From the NCBI GenBank assembly GCA_001464695.1, contig LNDQ01000098.1, positions 1-64,000 on the forward strand: a stretch of DNA of 64,000 nucleotides. The letters are read 5' to 3'. The notes beneath the pieces are model-generated. The model saw nothing but the letters and a program-made list of their open reading frames with translations. It was not told where the DNA came from and made no database searches. Shown in pieces: positions 8,343 through 16,189 of the stretch (its first letter is position 1; each line of letters starts with the position of its first letter). This DNA is from Betaproteobacteria bacterium Ga0077523. Lineage in GTDB: Bacteria; Pseudomonadota; Gammaproteobacteria; Burkholderiales; Ga0077523. A program made the position numbers and the translations under genes.

Positions 8343-9818
8343 CTAGTGTAACCAGCTTGTGCCCAACCCTGACCTGTGGGGTCGCGGCGGCACTGCTGCC
8401 CCCATCCCCACCTTCCCCCGGCAAAGCCGGGGGAAGGGGTGTACGTCCCCTCCCCCGGCTTTGCCCGCCCGCGCCACCTTCATCGTCACCATCTCCTCCG
8501 CCACGGTCGGGTGAATCGCCACCGTGTCGTCGAAATTCCGTTTGGTCGCGCCCATGCGCACCGCGACGGCGAAGCCTTGCAGCATCTCGTCGGCTCCCGG
8601 ACCGATCACGTGGCAACCGACGATCTTTTCCTCGGTGCCCGTCACGACGAGTTTCATGTGCACCTTCTGCGCACGCCCGGAGAGAGCGTGCAGCATGGGC
8701 GTGAACTTCGTCTCGTACACCTTCACGGCATCGCCGAACTTCGCCACGGCTTCGTCTTCCGTCATGCCGACCGTCCCGATCGGCGGGTGACTGAAGATCA
8801 CCGTCGGCACATTCTCGTAGTCGAGCTTGCGTCCGGTCTGCCCGTCGAACAACCGGTCAGCCAACCGTCGCCCGGCCGCGATGGCGACCGGTGTCAGTTG
8901 ATGGTGGCCGATCAGGTCACCGATCGCGTACACCCCGGCCACGTTGGTCTGCTGCCAGGCATCCACCGGGATCACGCCATCGGCCGCGACCTGAACGCCG
9001 GTGGCCGGAAGGTTCAAGGATGCGGTATTCGGTTGCCGCCCGATGGCCCACAGCACGCAGTCGAAGGGACCATGACGATCCGTACCGGACACGACCCACA
9101 GTCCGTCGGAATCCCGTTCGAGCGCCGTCGGCGTGAAGCGGGTCACCATGGTGACGCCATTGGCGCGCATCTCTTCCATCAACGCGTCGCGCAGCATCCC
9201 ATCGAAACTGTGCAGAAAATGATCGCGGCGCAGGAACAGCGAAAGCTCCGACCCCAGCGCATGCATCAACCCGCCGATCTCCACGGCGACGTAGCCGGCA
9301 CCGATCACGGCGAGGCGCCTGGGTTGCTCCTCCAGGTCGAAATAGCCGTCCGATGTGATGCCCAAGCTCGCGCCGGGAATGTCGGGCACGAGGGGATGGC
9401 CGCCCGTGGCGATGACGACGTGATCGGCGGTGATGGTCGCGCCGTTCACGGCCACCGATCGGGGCCCGTTGAATGCGGCCCGGCCGCGCGCGATCTCTAC
9501 CTTGTTCGACCCGAGGTAGCGCTCGTAGGCGGCGTTCATCCGGCCCACGTAGTCATCGCGTGCGGACTTGAGCTTCTTCCAGTCGAACTGGTGCGACGGC
9601 ACCGAGAACCCGTAGCCGACCGCGTCCTCGAAACCGTGCGCGAACTGCGCTGCGGTCCACATGATCTTCTTCGGAACGCAGCCGACGTTGACGCACGTCC
9701 CGCCGAGCCGCCCCATTTCGATCAACCCGACCTTGGCGCCGTAGCTGCCGGCGCGGTTGGCGGTGGCCACGCCACCGCTGCCGCCACCGATGCACAGAAG
9801 GTCGAAATGTCGTGACAT
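8343..9818 (-). CDS. gor: Glutathione reductase with a repeat-derived C-terminal extension
   Basis: A 491-residue flavoprotein that reduces glutathione disulfide with NADPH. It has the FAD loop GGGSGG (residues 11-16), the redox disulfide Cys42/Cys47 in [13 protein letters not shown], a second Rossmann motif ([11 protein letters not shown]), the [10 protein letters not shown] flavin segment and the catalytic His in IHPTVAEE. The family normally ends a few residues after VTMK; here the frame continues for about 41 residues, first through a family A repeat (8397-8470) and then to a stop at 8343. The start at 9818 is chosen from homology; the frame extends upstream to 9995 but through another repeat. 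Two glutathione transferases start on the opposite strand. Confidence 0.92.
   Translation of the reverse strand: MSRHFDLLCIGGGSGGVATANRAGSYGAKVGLIEMGRLGGTCVNVGCVPKKIMWTAAQFAHGFEDAVGYGFSVPSHQFDWKKLKSARDDYVGRMNAAYERYLGSNKVEIARGRAAFNGPRSVAVNGATITADHVVIATGGHPLVPDIPGASLGITSDGYFDLEEQPRRLAVIGAGYVAVEIGGLMHALGSELSLFLRRDHFLHSFDGMLRDALMEEMRANGVTMVTRFTPTALERDSDGLWVVSGTDRHGPFDCVLWAIGRQPNTASLNLPATGVQVAADGVIPVDAWQQTNVAGVYAIGDLIGHHQLTPVAIAAGRRLADRLFDGQTGRKLDYENVPTVIFSHPPIGTVGMTEDEAVAKFGDAVKVYETKFTPMLHALSGRAQKVHMKLVVTGTEEKIVGCHVIGPGADEMLQGFAVAVRMGATKRNFDDTVAIHPTVAEEMVTMKVARAGKAGGGDVHPFPRLCRGKVGMGAAVPPRPHRSGLGTSWLH
8397..8470. repeat. Family A palindromic repeat, copy 2, inside the gor reading frame
   Basis: Contains ccttcccccggc / gccgggggaagg (loop aaa) and then the left arm plus loop of the second hairpin (ccctcccccggc ttt gcc), where it joins the gor coding sequence. 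The second hairpin is truncated, consistent with insertion or deletion at the gor 3' end. Confidence 0.85.
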
Positions 9819-9893
9819 ATCGTGCTCTTGTAGAGATAAGATCGGCCGAACCTTACCTGCAATCGGCAGGACCGAGAAGCTGACGGCGGGCAG

Positions 9894-9988
9894 CCCCCAT
9901 CCCAGCCTTCCCCCGGCGCAGCCGGGGGACGCAGGAGTAAGTTCCTTGCGAAGCGCCGGCTTCGCCGGAGGAGGGCGGGAGGGGGCGG
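9894..9988. repeat. Family A palindromic repeat, copy 3
   Basis: Starts with gcccccatccc, then ccttcccccggc gca gccgggggac, a diverged spacer and a second stem (gcgccggc ttc gccgg) followed by gggcgggagggggc. It lies in the divergent region between gor and the GST gene starting at 10040, the one copy not at a gene 3' end. Confidence 0.75.
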
Positions 9989-10039
9989 CGGACACACCGA
10001 AACGTATACTCGGCGATTCCTTTCCGAATCGAGCTCCCG

Positions 10040-10735
10040 ATGATCGACCTCTACTACTGGACCACGCCCAACGGCCACAAGATCACCATCTTCCTCGAGG
10101 AAACCGGACTGCCCTATACCGTGAAGCCGATCAACATCGGGCGCGGCGAGCAGTTCGACGCGGACTTTCTCGAGATCTCGCCGAACAACCGCATCCCCGC
10201 GATCGTCGACCGCGATCCGGGCGACGGCGGTGAGCCGATTTCCATTTTCGAATCGGGGGCAATCCTGGTGTACCTCGCGGCCAAGACCGGGCGGTTTCTG
10301 CCACGGGAGACTCGCGCCTGGGTCGACGTGCTGCAATGGCTGATGTGGCAGAAGGCCGGCCTCGGCCCGATGGCGGGGCAGAACCATCATTTCTCCCAGT
10401 ACGCGCCGGAGAAGCTGCCGTATGCCATCAACCGCTACGTCAAGGAAACGTCGAGGCTCTACGCAGTCCTCAACAAGCGCCTCGCCGATCGCGAGTACGT
10501 CGCGGGCGACTATTCGATCGCCGACATGGCCTCCTATCCCTGGGTCGTGCCCTACGAACGGCAGGGGCAGAGCCTGGACGATTTCCCCCACTTGAAGCGC
10601 TGGTTCCACGCGATCAAGGAGCGGCCCGCGGTCCAGCGGGCCTATGAACTCGCGAAGCGGGTGAACGTGAAGCCCACCGTGGACGACGCAGCGAAGAAGG
10701 TCCTGTTCGGTCAGGACGCGTCGATCGTCAAGTAG
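10040..10735 (+). CDS. yfcG: Nu-class glutathione transferase, disulfide-bond reductase type (YfcG-like)
   Basis: A 231-residue GST that closely follows E. coli YfcG through the N-terminal thioredoxin domain: [14 protein letters not shown] at the active site, [11 protein letters not shown] with the cis-Pro, and [11 protein letters not shown] for binding the glutamyl group of glutathione. The all-helical C-terminal domain contains [12 protein letters not shown] and YSIADM. YfcG-type enzymes bind two glutathione thiols or GSSG and reduce disulfides without a catalytic Cys or Ser. The gene is divergent from gor and is followed 6 bases later by a second GST, which fits a local thiol-disulfide redox group. 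Start taken at the ATG at 10040; the ribosome site is weak. Confidence 0.92.
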   Translation: MIDLYYWTTPNGHKITIFLEETGLPYTVKPINIGRGEQFDADFLEISPNNRIPAIVDRDPGDGGEPISIFESGAILVYLAAKTGRFLPRETRAWVDVLQWLMWQKAGLGPMAGQNHHFSQYAPEKLPYAINRYVKETSRLYAVLNKRLADREYVAGDYSIADMASYPWVVPYERQGQSLDDFPHLKRWFHAIKERPAVQRAYELAKRVNVKPTVDDAAKKVLFGQDASIVK

Positions 10736-10741
10736 AGTCCG

Positions 10742-11437
10742 ATGAGCATTCGCCTGTTCGAACTTGCCGGCGCCGATCCTGCCTGGCGTTTCTCGCCGTA
10801 CTGCTGGCGCACGTGCCTGGCACTCGCCCACAAGGGGTTCGCGTGGGAAACCGTGCCCTGGCGCTTCACGGAAAAGGAGCGTCTGGCGGCGCACGGGTCG
10901 CAGACAGTGCCGGTGCTGCTGGACGGCGATCGTGCCGTGGTGGACTCCTGGACCATCCAGGGCTATCTCGACGAGCGCTATGCGGATCGACCGGCATTGT
11001 TCGACGGTGCAGCGGCGCGGGCCGAGGGGCTGTTCCTGAAGTTCTGGACCGAGCGCACGCTGCACCCGATGCTCTCGCGCATGCTTCTGCGCGACATCGT
11101 GGACATCCTGCGGCCGGAGGATCGGGAGTATTTCCGCACGTCGCGCGAGCAGCGTTTCGGCAAGCGGCTGGAAGAGATCGTCGCCGATCGGGAGACGACA
11201 TTGCTCCGGTTTCGCGAAGCGCTCGAACCGTTGCGCGCGACGCTCGCAGTCCAGCCCTGGCTCGGCGGCACGGAACCCAACTACGCCGACTACACGGTGT
11301 TCGGCGCCTTCCTTTGGGCCCGGGGCTCGTCACCGTTCCGGTTGCTTGCCGAGGACGATCCGGTGTATGCATGGCGCGAGCGGTTGCTCGACGCGTTTGA
11401 CGGCCTGGTGCGCCGCGCACCCGGGTATCCGGTCTAG
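10742..11437 (+). CDS. Glutathione S-transferase family protein (beta-etherase/fungal-type N-terminal domain)
   Basis: A 231-residue GST. The N-terminal thioredoxin-like domain (residues 1-80) reads [22 protein letters not shown], then [10 protein letters not shown] with the cis-Pro and [15 protein letters not shown] for glutathione binding. This pattern resembles the LigE/GSTFuA-like branch more than classical alpha or mu enzymes. The C-terminal domain is helical and ends with [16 protein letters not shown]. It follows the YfcG-like gene by 6 bases and precedes pdxH by 34 bases, so it is probably in one transcript with them. The substrate is unknown; LigE-like activity on aryl ethers is possible but not supported by neighbours. 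Confidence 0.85.
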   Translation: MSIRLFELAGADPAWRFSPYCWRTCLALAHKGFAWETVPWRFTEKERLAAHGSQTVPVLLDGDRAVVDSWTIQGYLDERYADRPALFDGAAARAEGLFLKFWTERTLHPMLSRMLLRDIVDILRPEDREYFRTSREQRFGKRLEEIVADRETTLLRFREALEPLRATLAVQPWLGGTEPNYADYTVFGAFLWARGSSPFRLLAEDDPVYAWRERLLDAFDGLVRRAPGYPV

Positions 11438-11471
11438 ACTTTTCCCCAGCCACAAGCCCCTGATCTGGCAG

Positions 11472-12107
11472 ATGTCCATTGCCCACCTTCGCAAGGAGTA
11501 CCACCGCAAGCGCTTCGACGAGGCCGATGCCGCGCGCGACCCGGTCGAGCAGTTCCGTGTCTGGTTCGACGAGGCACTAAAGGCGGAATTGCCCGAGGCC
11601 AACGCGATGACGCTCGCCACGGTAGACCGCACCGGACGGCCCAGTGCGCGGATCGTGCTGGTGAAGGCGTTCGATGCGCGCGGCTTCGTCTTCTACACCA
11701 ACTATGCGAGCCGCAAGGGCCGCGAGCTCGCGGAAAATCCGCACGCGGCGCTGCTGTTCCATTGGGTGGAACTGGAACGGCAGGTGCGCATCGAGGGTGT
11801 CATCGAGAAAGTGGATGCCGCCGATTCCGACGCGTATTTTCGCGAACGACCTCTCGGCAGCCGTCACGGTGCGTGGGCGTCGACGCAGAGTGCCGTCCTG
11901 CCGGACCGCGAGTTTCTGGAACGAAAGGTGGAGGCGATCGCGCACGAGATGGGCGACGATCCGCCGCGCCCGCCGCACTGGGGCGGCTACCGCGTCAGGC
12001 CCGATCGCTACGAGTTCTGGCAAGGGCGGCCGAGCCGGTTGCATGATCGATTGCAGTACTCGCCCCTGGACAAGGGCGCCTGGAAGATCGAGCGCCTGTC
12101 GCCGTAG
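11472..12107 (+). CDS. pdxH: Pyridoxamine/pyridoxine 5'-phosphate oxidase
   Basis: A 211-residue FMN enzyme making pyridoxal phosphate from pyridoxine or pyridoxamine phosphate. It follows the family throughout: a basic N-terminal helix (LRKEYHRK), [33 protein letters not shown], the GSRHGAWAS segment, PPHWGGYRV and the C-terminal [13 protein letters not shown] and W..ERLSP. Length matches E. coli PdxH (218). The ATG at 11472 is chosen from homology; the frame is open upstream to 11346 but overlaps the preceding GST gene. The following reductase gene starts only 4 bases after the stop. Confidence 0.96.
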   Translation: MSIAHLRKEYHRKRFDEADAARDPVEQFRVWFDEALKAELPEANAMTLATVDRTGRPSARIVLVKAFDARGFVFYTNYASRKGRELAENPHAALLFHWVELERQVRIEGVIEKVDAADSDAYFRERPLGSRHGAWASTQSAVLPDREFLERKVEAIAHEMGDDPPRPPHWGGYRVRPDRYEFWQGRPSRLHDRLQYSPLDKGAWKIERLSP

Positions 12108-12111
12108 TGGC

Positions 12112-13158
12112 TTGAAGAAGGCTCTCGTCACCGGCGTGACCGGCGTGGTCGGCCGCTACCTGTTGCAGCACCTGGTCGAGCAGGGCGATTGGGACATCCT
12201 CGCGCTATCCCGGCGCAAGCCCGACATCGGCGGCCGGTACGAACATCTCCCCGTGGATCTGCTCGATGCGGCGGACTGCCGCCTGAAACTCGCCGGCCAT
12301 CGGGACGTGACCCACGTGTTCTACACGGCGTTCCTGCAGGATTCCGATCCGGCGCAGCATCTGAAGCGCAACACCTCGATGCTCGTCAATCTCGTCGAAG
12401 CTGTCGAGAATGCCTCGCCGGCGCTGGTGCACGTGAATCTCGTGGAGGGTACGAAATGGTACGGCAGCCATCTCGGGCCTTTCCGCACGCCCGCGAAGGA
12501 AGAGCATCCGCGCCATGCCGGTGCCAACTTCTATTTCGATCAGCAGGACTGGGTCGAAGCGCGCCAACGCGGCAAGGCGTGGACCTGGTCCGCCGTGCGG
12601 CCCCATGCCGTGTGCGGGTTCAGCGTTGGCAGTCCGATGAATCTGGCGCTGGCACTGGCGGTGTACGGGACGCTGTGCCGTGAGCTCGGGGTGCAGTTCT
12701 CGCATCCTGGGCCGGCGACGAACTTTCGTTGCCTGTACCAGCTCACCGATTCGACGTTGCTCGCCAAGGCGATGGTGTGGATGGCGACAGTACCGCGCTG
12801 CGCGAATCAGGCCTTCAACGTGACCAACGGCGATCTGATCCGCTGGGAGAACCTGTGGCCCCGGCTCGCGCGGTTCTTTGGTGTGGAACCTGGTCCGCAG
12901 CGGCATTTCAGCCTCAGGTCCGAGTTGGGCGACCGGAGCGAAGAGTGGCGCGGGATCGTGCGGAAGCACGGCCTGCAAGCGTTGCGCTACGAAGACATCG
13001 CCGGCTGGGGCTTCGCCGATTTCGTGTTCGGTTCCACCTGGGACATCGTCTCGGACACCGGCAAGGCGCGGCGTTTCGGTTTCTGCGAAGCGGTGGATTC
13101 CGAGGAGATGCTGCTGGCACTGCTCGACGGATTTCGCCGGGAGCGTGTCATTCCCTGA
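12112..13158 (+). CDS. PRISE-type short-chain dehydrogenase (progesterone 5-beta-reductase/iridoid synthase-like)
   Basis: A 348-residue extended SDR. The N-terminal Rossmann motif is TGVTGVVG. The family-specific NFYF..QD segment (NFYY..ED in plant PRISE enzymes) replaces the usual YxxxK catalytic motif, preceded by GTKWYGSH with the conserved Lys, and followed by WSAVRPHAVCGFS. These features match the enone-reducing PRISE family, which reduces C=C bonds next to a carbonyl using NADPH. The start is TTG at 12112, giving KKALVTGV directly; no ATG or GTG in frame fits. It probably is translated by reinitiation after pdxH, 4 bases upstream. The natural substrate is unknown. Confidence 0.82.
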   Translation: MKKALVTGVTGVVGRYLLQHLVEQGDWDILALSRRKPDIGGRYEHLPVDLLDAADCRLKLAGHRDVTHVFYTAFLQDSDPAQHLKRNTSMLVNLVEAVENASPALVHVNLVEGTKWYGSHLGPFRTPAKEEHPRHAGANFYFDQQDWVEARQRGKAWTWSAVRPHAVCGFSVGSPMNLALALAVYGTLCRELGVQFSHPGPATNFRCLYQLTDSTLLAKAMVWMATVPRCANQAFNVTNGDLIRWENLWPRLARFFGVEPGPQRHFSLRSELGDRSEEWRGIVRKHGLQALRYEDIAGWGFADFVFGSTWDIVSDTGKARRFGFCEAVDSEEMLLALLDGFRRERVIP

Positions 13159-13173
13159 CCGACCGCTCCACAG

Positions 13174-13554
13174 TCAGTCCTGCGAGCTGTAGTTCGGGTG
13201 CGTCCTGATCGCGTCCGACACGAACCGGGCAATCACGGGCGGCAGTCGGGTGCTGGCGCCGATGAACAGCTGCCCCACGAACGCCGCGTCGAACACGCCG
13301 TCCGCGACCAGGATCGGCGCTGCCTTGTGGCTGGCGCCGAAACGCTCGCCATCGTCGACGGCCGTGTGACGGAATCCCTGAGCGGGTTTCCAGGTGATCG
13401 CGCGCTCGTAGCCAAGCTTGTCGTAGCAGAGTTGAAAGCCGATCGGCGTTCCGTCTTCCCGGCACCACACGATGAGGTCCATGTCGTCCGATGCGAACCA
13501 CCGCCGCGGCGGTTCGCCGGGAATCTGGCGCGTGGGGAGCAGTTCCTCCAGCAT
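13174..13554 (-). CDS. Conserved hypothetical protein, 126 residues
   Basis: I do not recognise the family. The protein is soluble in appearance, with DMDLIVWCREDGTPIGFQLCYDK near residues 24-46 and a Trp-containing GYERAITWKPAQG segment. It has no signal peptide. It starts 15 bases after the greB stop on the same strand and is probably its operon partner. It ends 16 bases from the convergent reductase gene. The regular strand-turn composition looks like a genuine small domain, not a shadow frame. Confidence 0.62.
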   Translation of the reverse strand: MLEELLPTRQIPGEPPRRWFASDDMDLIVWCREDGTPIGFQLCYDKLGYERAITWKPAQGFRHTAVDDGERFGASHKAAPILVADGVFDAAFVGQLFIGASTRLPPVIARFVSDAIRTHPNYSSQD

Positions 13555-13568
13555 CGCCAGCGGCGCGG

Positions 13569-14129
13569 CTACTCGATCGCCTTGTATTCCACGGCGACGA
13601 TGTCGAGCGTTTCGTCGCCACCGGGCGTGTGCACCACCACTCGATCACCCTCGCGCGTCTTGAGCAGCTGCCGCGCGAGGGGCGAGATCCAGCTGATGCG
13701 CCCCCGCGCTACATCGGCCTCGTCGATCCCGACGATGGAGTAGGTGCGCTCGTCGCCTTTCTCGTCGGCGACGGTCACCGTGGCACCGAAGAACACCTGG
13801 TCCGTCGTCTCACGCGTCGCAGGGTCGATGACCTCGGCGTTGTCGAGGCGGCGGGTGAGAAAGCGGATCCTGCGATCGATTTCGCGCAGGCGCCGCTTGC
13901 CATAGATGTAGTCCGCGTTCTCCGAGCGGTCGCCGTTGGACGCCGCCCAGGCGATCACCTTGGTGAGCTCCGGCCGTTCCTTGTCGAGCAGGTGCAGCGC
14001 CTCGTCCTTCAAGCGCTTGTGCCCGGCCGGGGTCATGTAGTTCTTGGTGCCGACCGGCAGCGGTGAGGGCTCGTCGAGCTCCTCATCGTCCTGGTCCTGA
14101 TCGGATTCCTTCGTGAACGCCTTGTTCAT
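13569..14129 (-). CDS. greB: Transcription elongation factor GreB
   Basis: A 186-residue Gre factor that rescues backtracked RNA polymerase by stimulating transcript cleavage. An acidic N-terminal tail (residues 5-23) precedes the coiled-coil domain starting at MTPAGHKRLKDE. The coiled-coil tip has GDRSENADY with the acidic pair needed in the RNA polymerase channel. The C-terminal FKBP-like domain includes GATVTVADEKGDERTYSIVG and SPLARQLL. IYGKRRLREIDRRIR favours GreB over GreA. The start at 14129 is fixed by homology (MNKAF), yet no ribosome site is present; instead a large structured element lies immediately upstream at 14132-14197. Confidence 0.93.
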   Translation of the reverse strand: MNKAFTKESDQDQDDEELDEPSPLPVGTKNYMTPAGHKRLKDEALHLLDKERPELTKVIAWAASNGDRSENADYIYGKRRLREIDRRIRFLTRRLDNAEVIDPATRETTDQVFFGATVTVADEKGDERTYSIVGIDEADVARGRISWISPLARQLLKTREGDRVVVHTPGGDETLDIVAVEYKAIE

Positions 14130-14131
14130 AT

Positions 14132-14197
14132 CGATTGAAGTGTACGCATCGCCCCGATGGGGCGATGCACGTGCACTTCAATCGGGGTGAAGTGCAC
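14132..14197 (-). promoter_or_regulatory. Mutually exclusive hairpins in the greB leader
   Basis: Outer stem: cgattgaagtg (14132-14142) with cacttcaatcg (14174-14184). Inside it: gcatcgcccc (14146-14155) with ggggcgatgc (14159-14168), loop gat. Competing stem: gtgcacttca (14171-14180) with tgaagtgcac (14188-14197). The outer and competing stems share 14174-14180, so only one can form. The element ends 2 bases before the greB start codon and covers where a ribosome site should be. This suggests an attenuator or translational switch; it could also be an inserted palindromic repeat. Confidence 0.55.
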
Positions 14198-14203
14198 GCT
14201 GGC

Positions 14204-14221
14204 CTTGGGGCGGCCCGGCGC
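14204..14221. repeat. Fragment of family B repeat
   Basis: The 18 bases here are identical to 45513-45530, the right part of the family B copy downstream of recX. It lies between greB and the peroxiredoxin gene, next to the hairpin element. Confidence 0.5.
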
Positions 14222-14347
14222 CCAGCGCGAGAACAAAGGCACGCAAGACCGCAACGTCTCGAATTATAGGCGGTGGTGAGTTCAGTGCCGATTCGCTGGC
14301 CGCCTGGCGGCGTAGAATTTGGGCACGTTCAACTGGGAGGAGTGGTC

Positions 14348-14875
14348 ATGGCCATCAAGGTAGGGGACAAGTTGCCACCGGGCACGGTGTGGGAATTCAT
14401 CGAGGACGAGACGCCCGGGTGCAGCATCGGGCCCAATGGCTTCGAGGTGGACAAGATCGCGGCGGGCAAGAAGATCGCGCTGTTCGGATTGCCGGGGGCG
14501 TTCACGCCTACGTGCTCGGCCAAGCATCTGCCCGGTTTCGTGCAGCAGGCCGAGCAGTTGAAGGCCAAGGGCTTCGACGAGATCTGGTGCCTGTCAGTCA
14601 ACGACGCGTTCGTGATGGGCGCGTGGGGGCGCGAGCAGGGCGCCAAGGGCAAGGTGCGGATGCTGGGTGATGGCTCCGCCACCTATGCGAAGGCGCTGGG
14701 ACTCGATCTCGATCTCAATGCCCGCGGGCTCGGTACGCGCGTGCAGCGTTTCTCGGCCATCGTCGTCGACGGCGTGGTGAAGAGCCTCAACGTGGAAGGG
14801 CCGGGAAAGTTCGAAGTGTCTGATGCCGAGACCTTGCTGAAGCAGGCGGAGAAGGTCATCAACTACATGCCGTGA
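14348..14875 (+). CDS. Peroxiredoxin, Prx5/PrxII type
   Basis: A 175-residue thiol peroxidase. The peroxidatic Cys56 is in LPGAFTPTCSAKHLPGF, the exact Prx5-type active site, followed by LSVNDAFVMGAWG and VQRFSAIVVDG. A second Cys (Cys25) and others may form the resolving disulfide, or glutathione may do so as in PrxII enzymes with a separate glutaredoxin. The ATG at 14348 follows a strong ribosome site (gggagga, about 7 bases upstream); the frame is open to 14273 without one. It reduces hydrogen or organic peroxides and sits in the same neighbourhood as gor and two glutathione transferases. It is divergent from greB. Confidence 0.93.
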   Translation: MAIKVGDKLPPGTVWEFIEDETPGCSIGPNGFEVDKIAAGKKIALFGLPGAFTPTCSAKHLPGFVQQAEQLKAKGFDEIWCLSVNDAFVMGAWGREQGAKGKVRMLGDGSATYAKALGLDLDLNARGLGTRVQRFSAIVVDGVVKSLNVEGPGKFEVSDAETLLKQAEKVINYMP

Positions 14876-14891
14876 GGGCGGCGGCGGTTTT

Positions 14892-14990
14892 GCCCCCACT
14901 CTAGCCCTCCCCCGGCGAAGCCGGCGCTGCGCTGCCCCCTCCCTCCGCCCTCCCCCGGCGAAGCCGGCGCTGCAGGTCGGGATGGGGGCC
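14892..14990. repeat. Family A palindromic repeat, copy 4
   Basis: Contains the core ccctcccccggc gaa gccgg twice, each followed by cgctgc, with ccccctccctccg between them and gggatgggggc at the right. It lies between the convergent peroxiredoxin and mog genes. Confidence 0.8.
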
Positions 14991-15004
14991 GGCTGTACCG
15001 CTCG

Positions 15005-15601
15005 CTAGCTTTTCGCTGCCCGAATCGCCGACTTCGGCCGGAATGCCTTGCACATCTCGGGCCGCGTCTCCAGATAGGGCCCGCCGATCAGATCGATGCA
15101 GTAGGGCACCGCGGCGAAGATGCCCGGAACGAGCTGATCGCCTTCGCTGCTGCGCAATCCCTCGAGCGTTTCGCGGATCGATTTCGGCTGGCCAGGCAGG
15201 TTGATGATCAGCGCACCCTTGCGGATCACGGCGACCTGCCGCGACAGGATCGCCGTCGGCACGAACTTCAGGCTGATCTGTCGCATCTGTTCGCCGAAGC
15301 CGGGCATCAGCTTCTCGCCGACGGCGAGCGTGGCTTCGGGTGTCACGTCGCGCGGGGCGGGGCCGGTGCCGCCGGTGGTGAGCACCAGATGGCACTTCGA
15401 GTCGTCGACGAGGCTCTTCAAGGCGGCCTCGATCTGCGGCTGCTCGTCCGGAATGAGCCGCTCTTCGAACCGCACCGGATTCAGCAGCGCCCGTTCGAGC
15501 CACTCGCGCAGCGACGGCAAGCCTTCGTCGCGGTACACACCCTTCGACGCACGGTCGCTCACCGAGACGAGGCCGATGGTGACGGATTCCTGGTCACTCA
15601 T
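15005..15601 (-). CDS. mog: Molybdopterin adenylyltransferase (MogA)
   Basis: A 198-residue MogA/MoaB-fold protein. MogA activates molybdopterin with ATP before molybdate insertion. The signature TTGGTGPAPRDVTPEAT (MPT-binding loop) and the second site INLPGQPKSIRETLE are intact. The length and the C-terminal PYCIDLIGGPYLET segment fit MogA rather than the shorter MoaB. The start at 15601 overlaps the stop of darP by four bases (ATGA), so the two are translationally coupled. A family A repeat follows the stop. A molybdoenzyme must exist elsewhere in the genome; none is in the window. Confidence 0.93.
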   Translation of the reverse strand: MSDQESVTIGLVSVSDRASKGVYRDEGLPSLREWLERALLNPVRFEERLIPDEQPQIEAALKSLVDDSKCHLVLTTGGTGPAPRDVTPEATLAVGEKLMPGFGEQMRQISLKFVPTAILSRQVAVIRKGALIINLPGQPKSIRETLEGLRSSEGDQLVPGIFAAVPYCIDLIGGPYLETRPEMCKAFRPKSAIRAAKS

Positions 15602-16128
15602 GAAGGCTCTCCCGCCGTGGGCGTCTCCGGTATCAGTTCCCGCAACACCTGAAACAGTTCGCGAAAGGACTTCGGCGGTTTGCCCTGCGCCTGTTCGCGC
15701 TGCGTGTTGCGGATCAGCGCACGCAGTTTCGGCACGTCGGCGCCAGGATGGGCGGCCAGCAGTTCGGTCAGGGCTTCGTCGTGCGCGAGCAGGCGTTCGC
15801 GCCAGCGCTCGAGGCGGTGCAACCAGGCCGTGTGAGCGCGCGAATGCCCCTCGAGCGCGTCGAGCTGGGCGCGGATCGGCGCGGGATCGACCTCGCGCAT
15901 GATGCGACCGACGTATTGCAACTGGCGGCGCTGCGCCCCATGTTTGGTGATGCGCTTGGCTTCGCGCACGGCATCGCGCAGGTCGTCCGGGATATCGAGG
16001 CCCGCAAGCCGCTCGTCCGACAGCGCCACGAGTTCCTCCCCCAGAGCCTGCAGGGCGAGCATGTCGCGCTTCACGCGTGTCTTGCTGGGACGCTCGTCGA
16101 GATCGTCCGTGTCCTGCGTTTGAGCCAT
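15598..16128 (-). CDS. darP: Ribosome biogenesis factor DarP (YjgA, DUF615)
   Basis: A 176-residue helical, highly charged protein of the YjgA/DUF615 family. In E. coli it is a late assembly factor of the 50S subunit that acts on the peptidyl transferase centre. Conserved features are the N-terminal SKTRVKRDMLALQALGEEL segment, REAKRITKHGAQRRQLQYVG and the C-terminal LRALIRNTQREQAQGKPPKS. It is divergent from pmbA, a long-known arrangement in proteobacteria, and overlaps the mog start by 4 bases. The start at 16128 lies opposite the upstream region of pmbA. Confidence 0.94.
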   Translation of the reverse strand: MAQTQDTDDLDERPSKTRVKRDMLALQALGEELVALSDERLAGLDIPDDLRDAVREAKRITKHGAQRRQLQYVGRIMREVDPAPIRAQLDALEGHSRAHTAWLHRLERWRERLLAHDEALTELLAAHPGADVPKLRALIRNTQREQAQGKPPKSFRELFQVLRELIPETPTAGEPS

Positions 16129-16189
16129 GGCGGGCTATCATAGCCGATCGACCTTGCCTGTTCCCTTCTTCGAGAAAGTTCGCCGTCCC

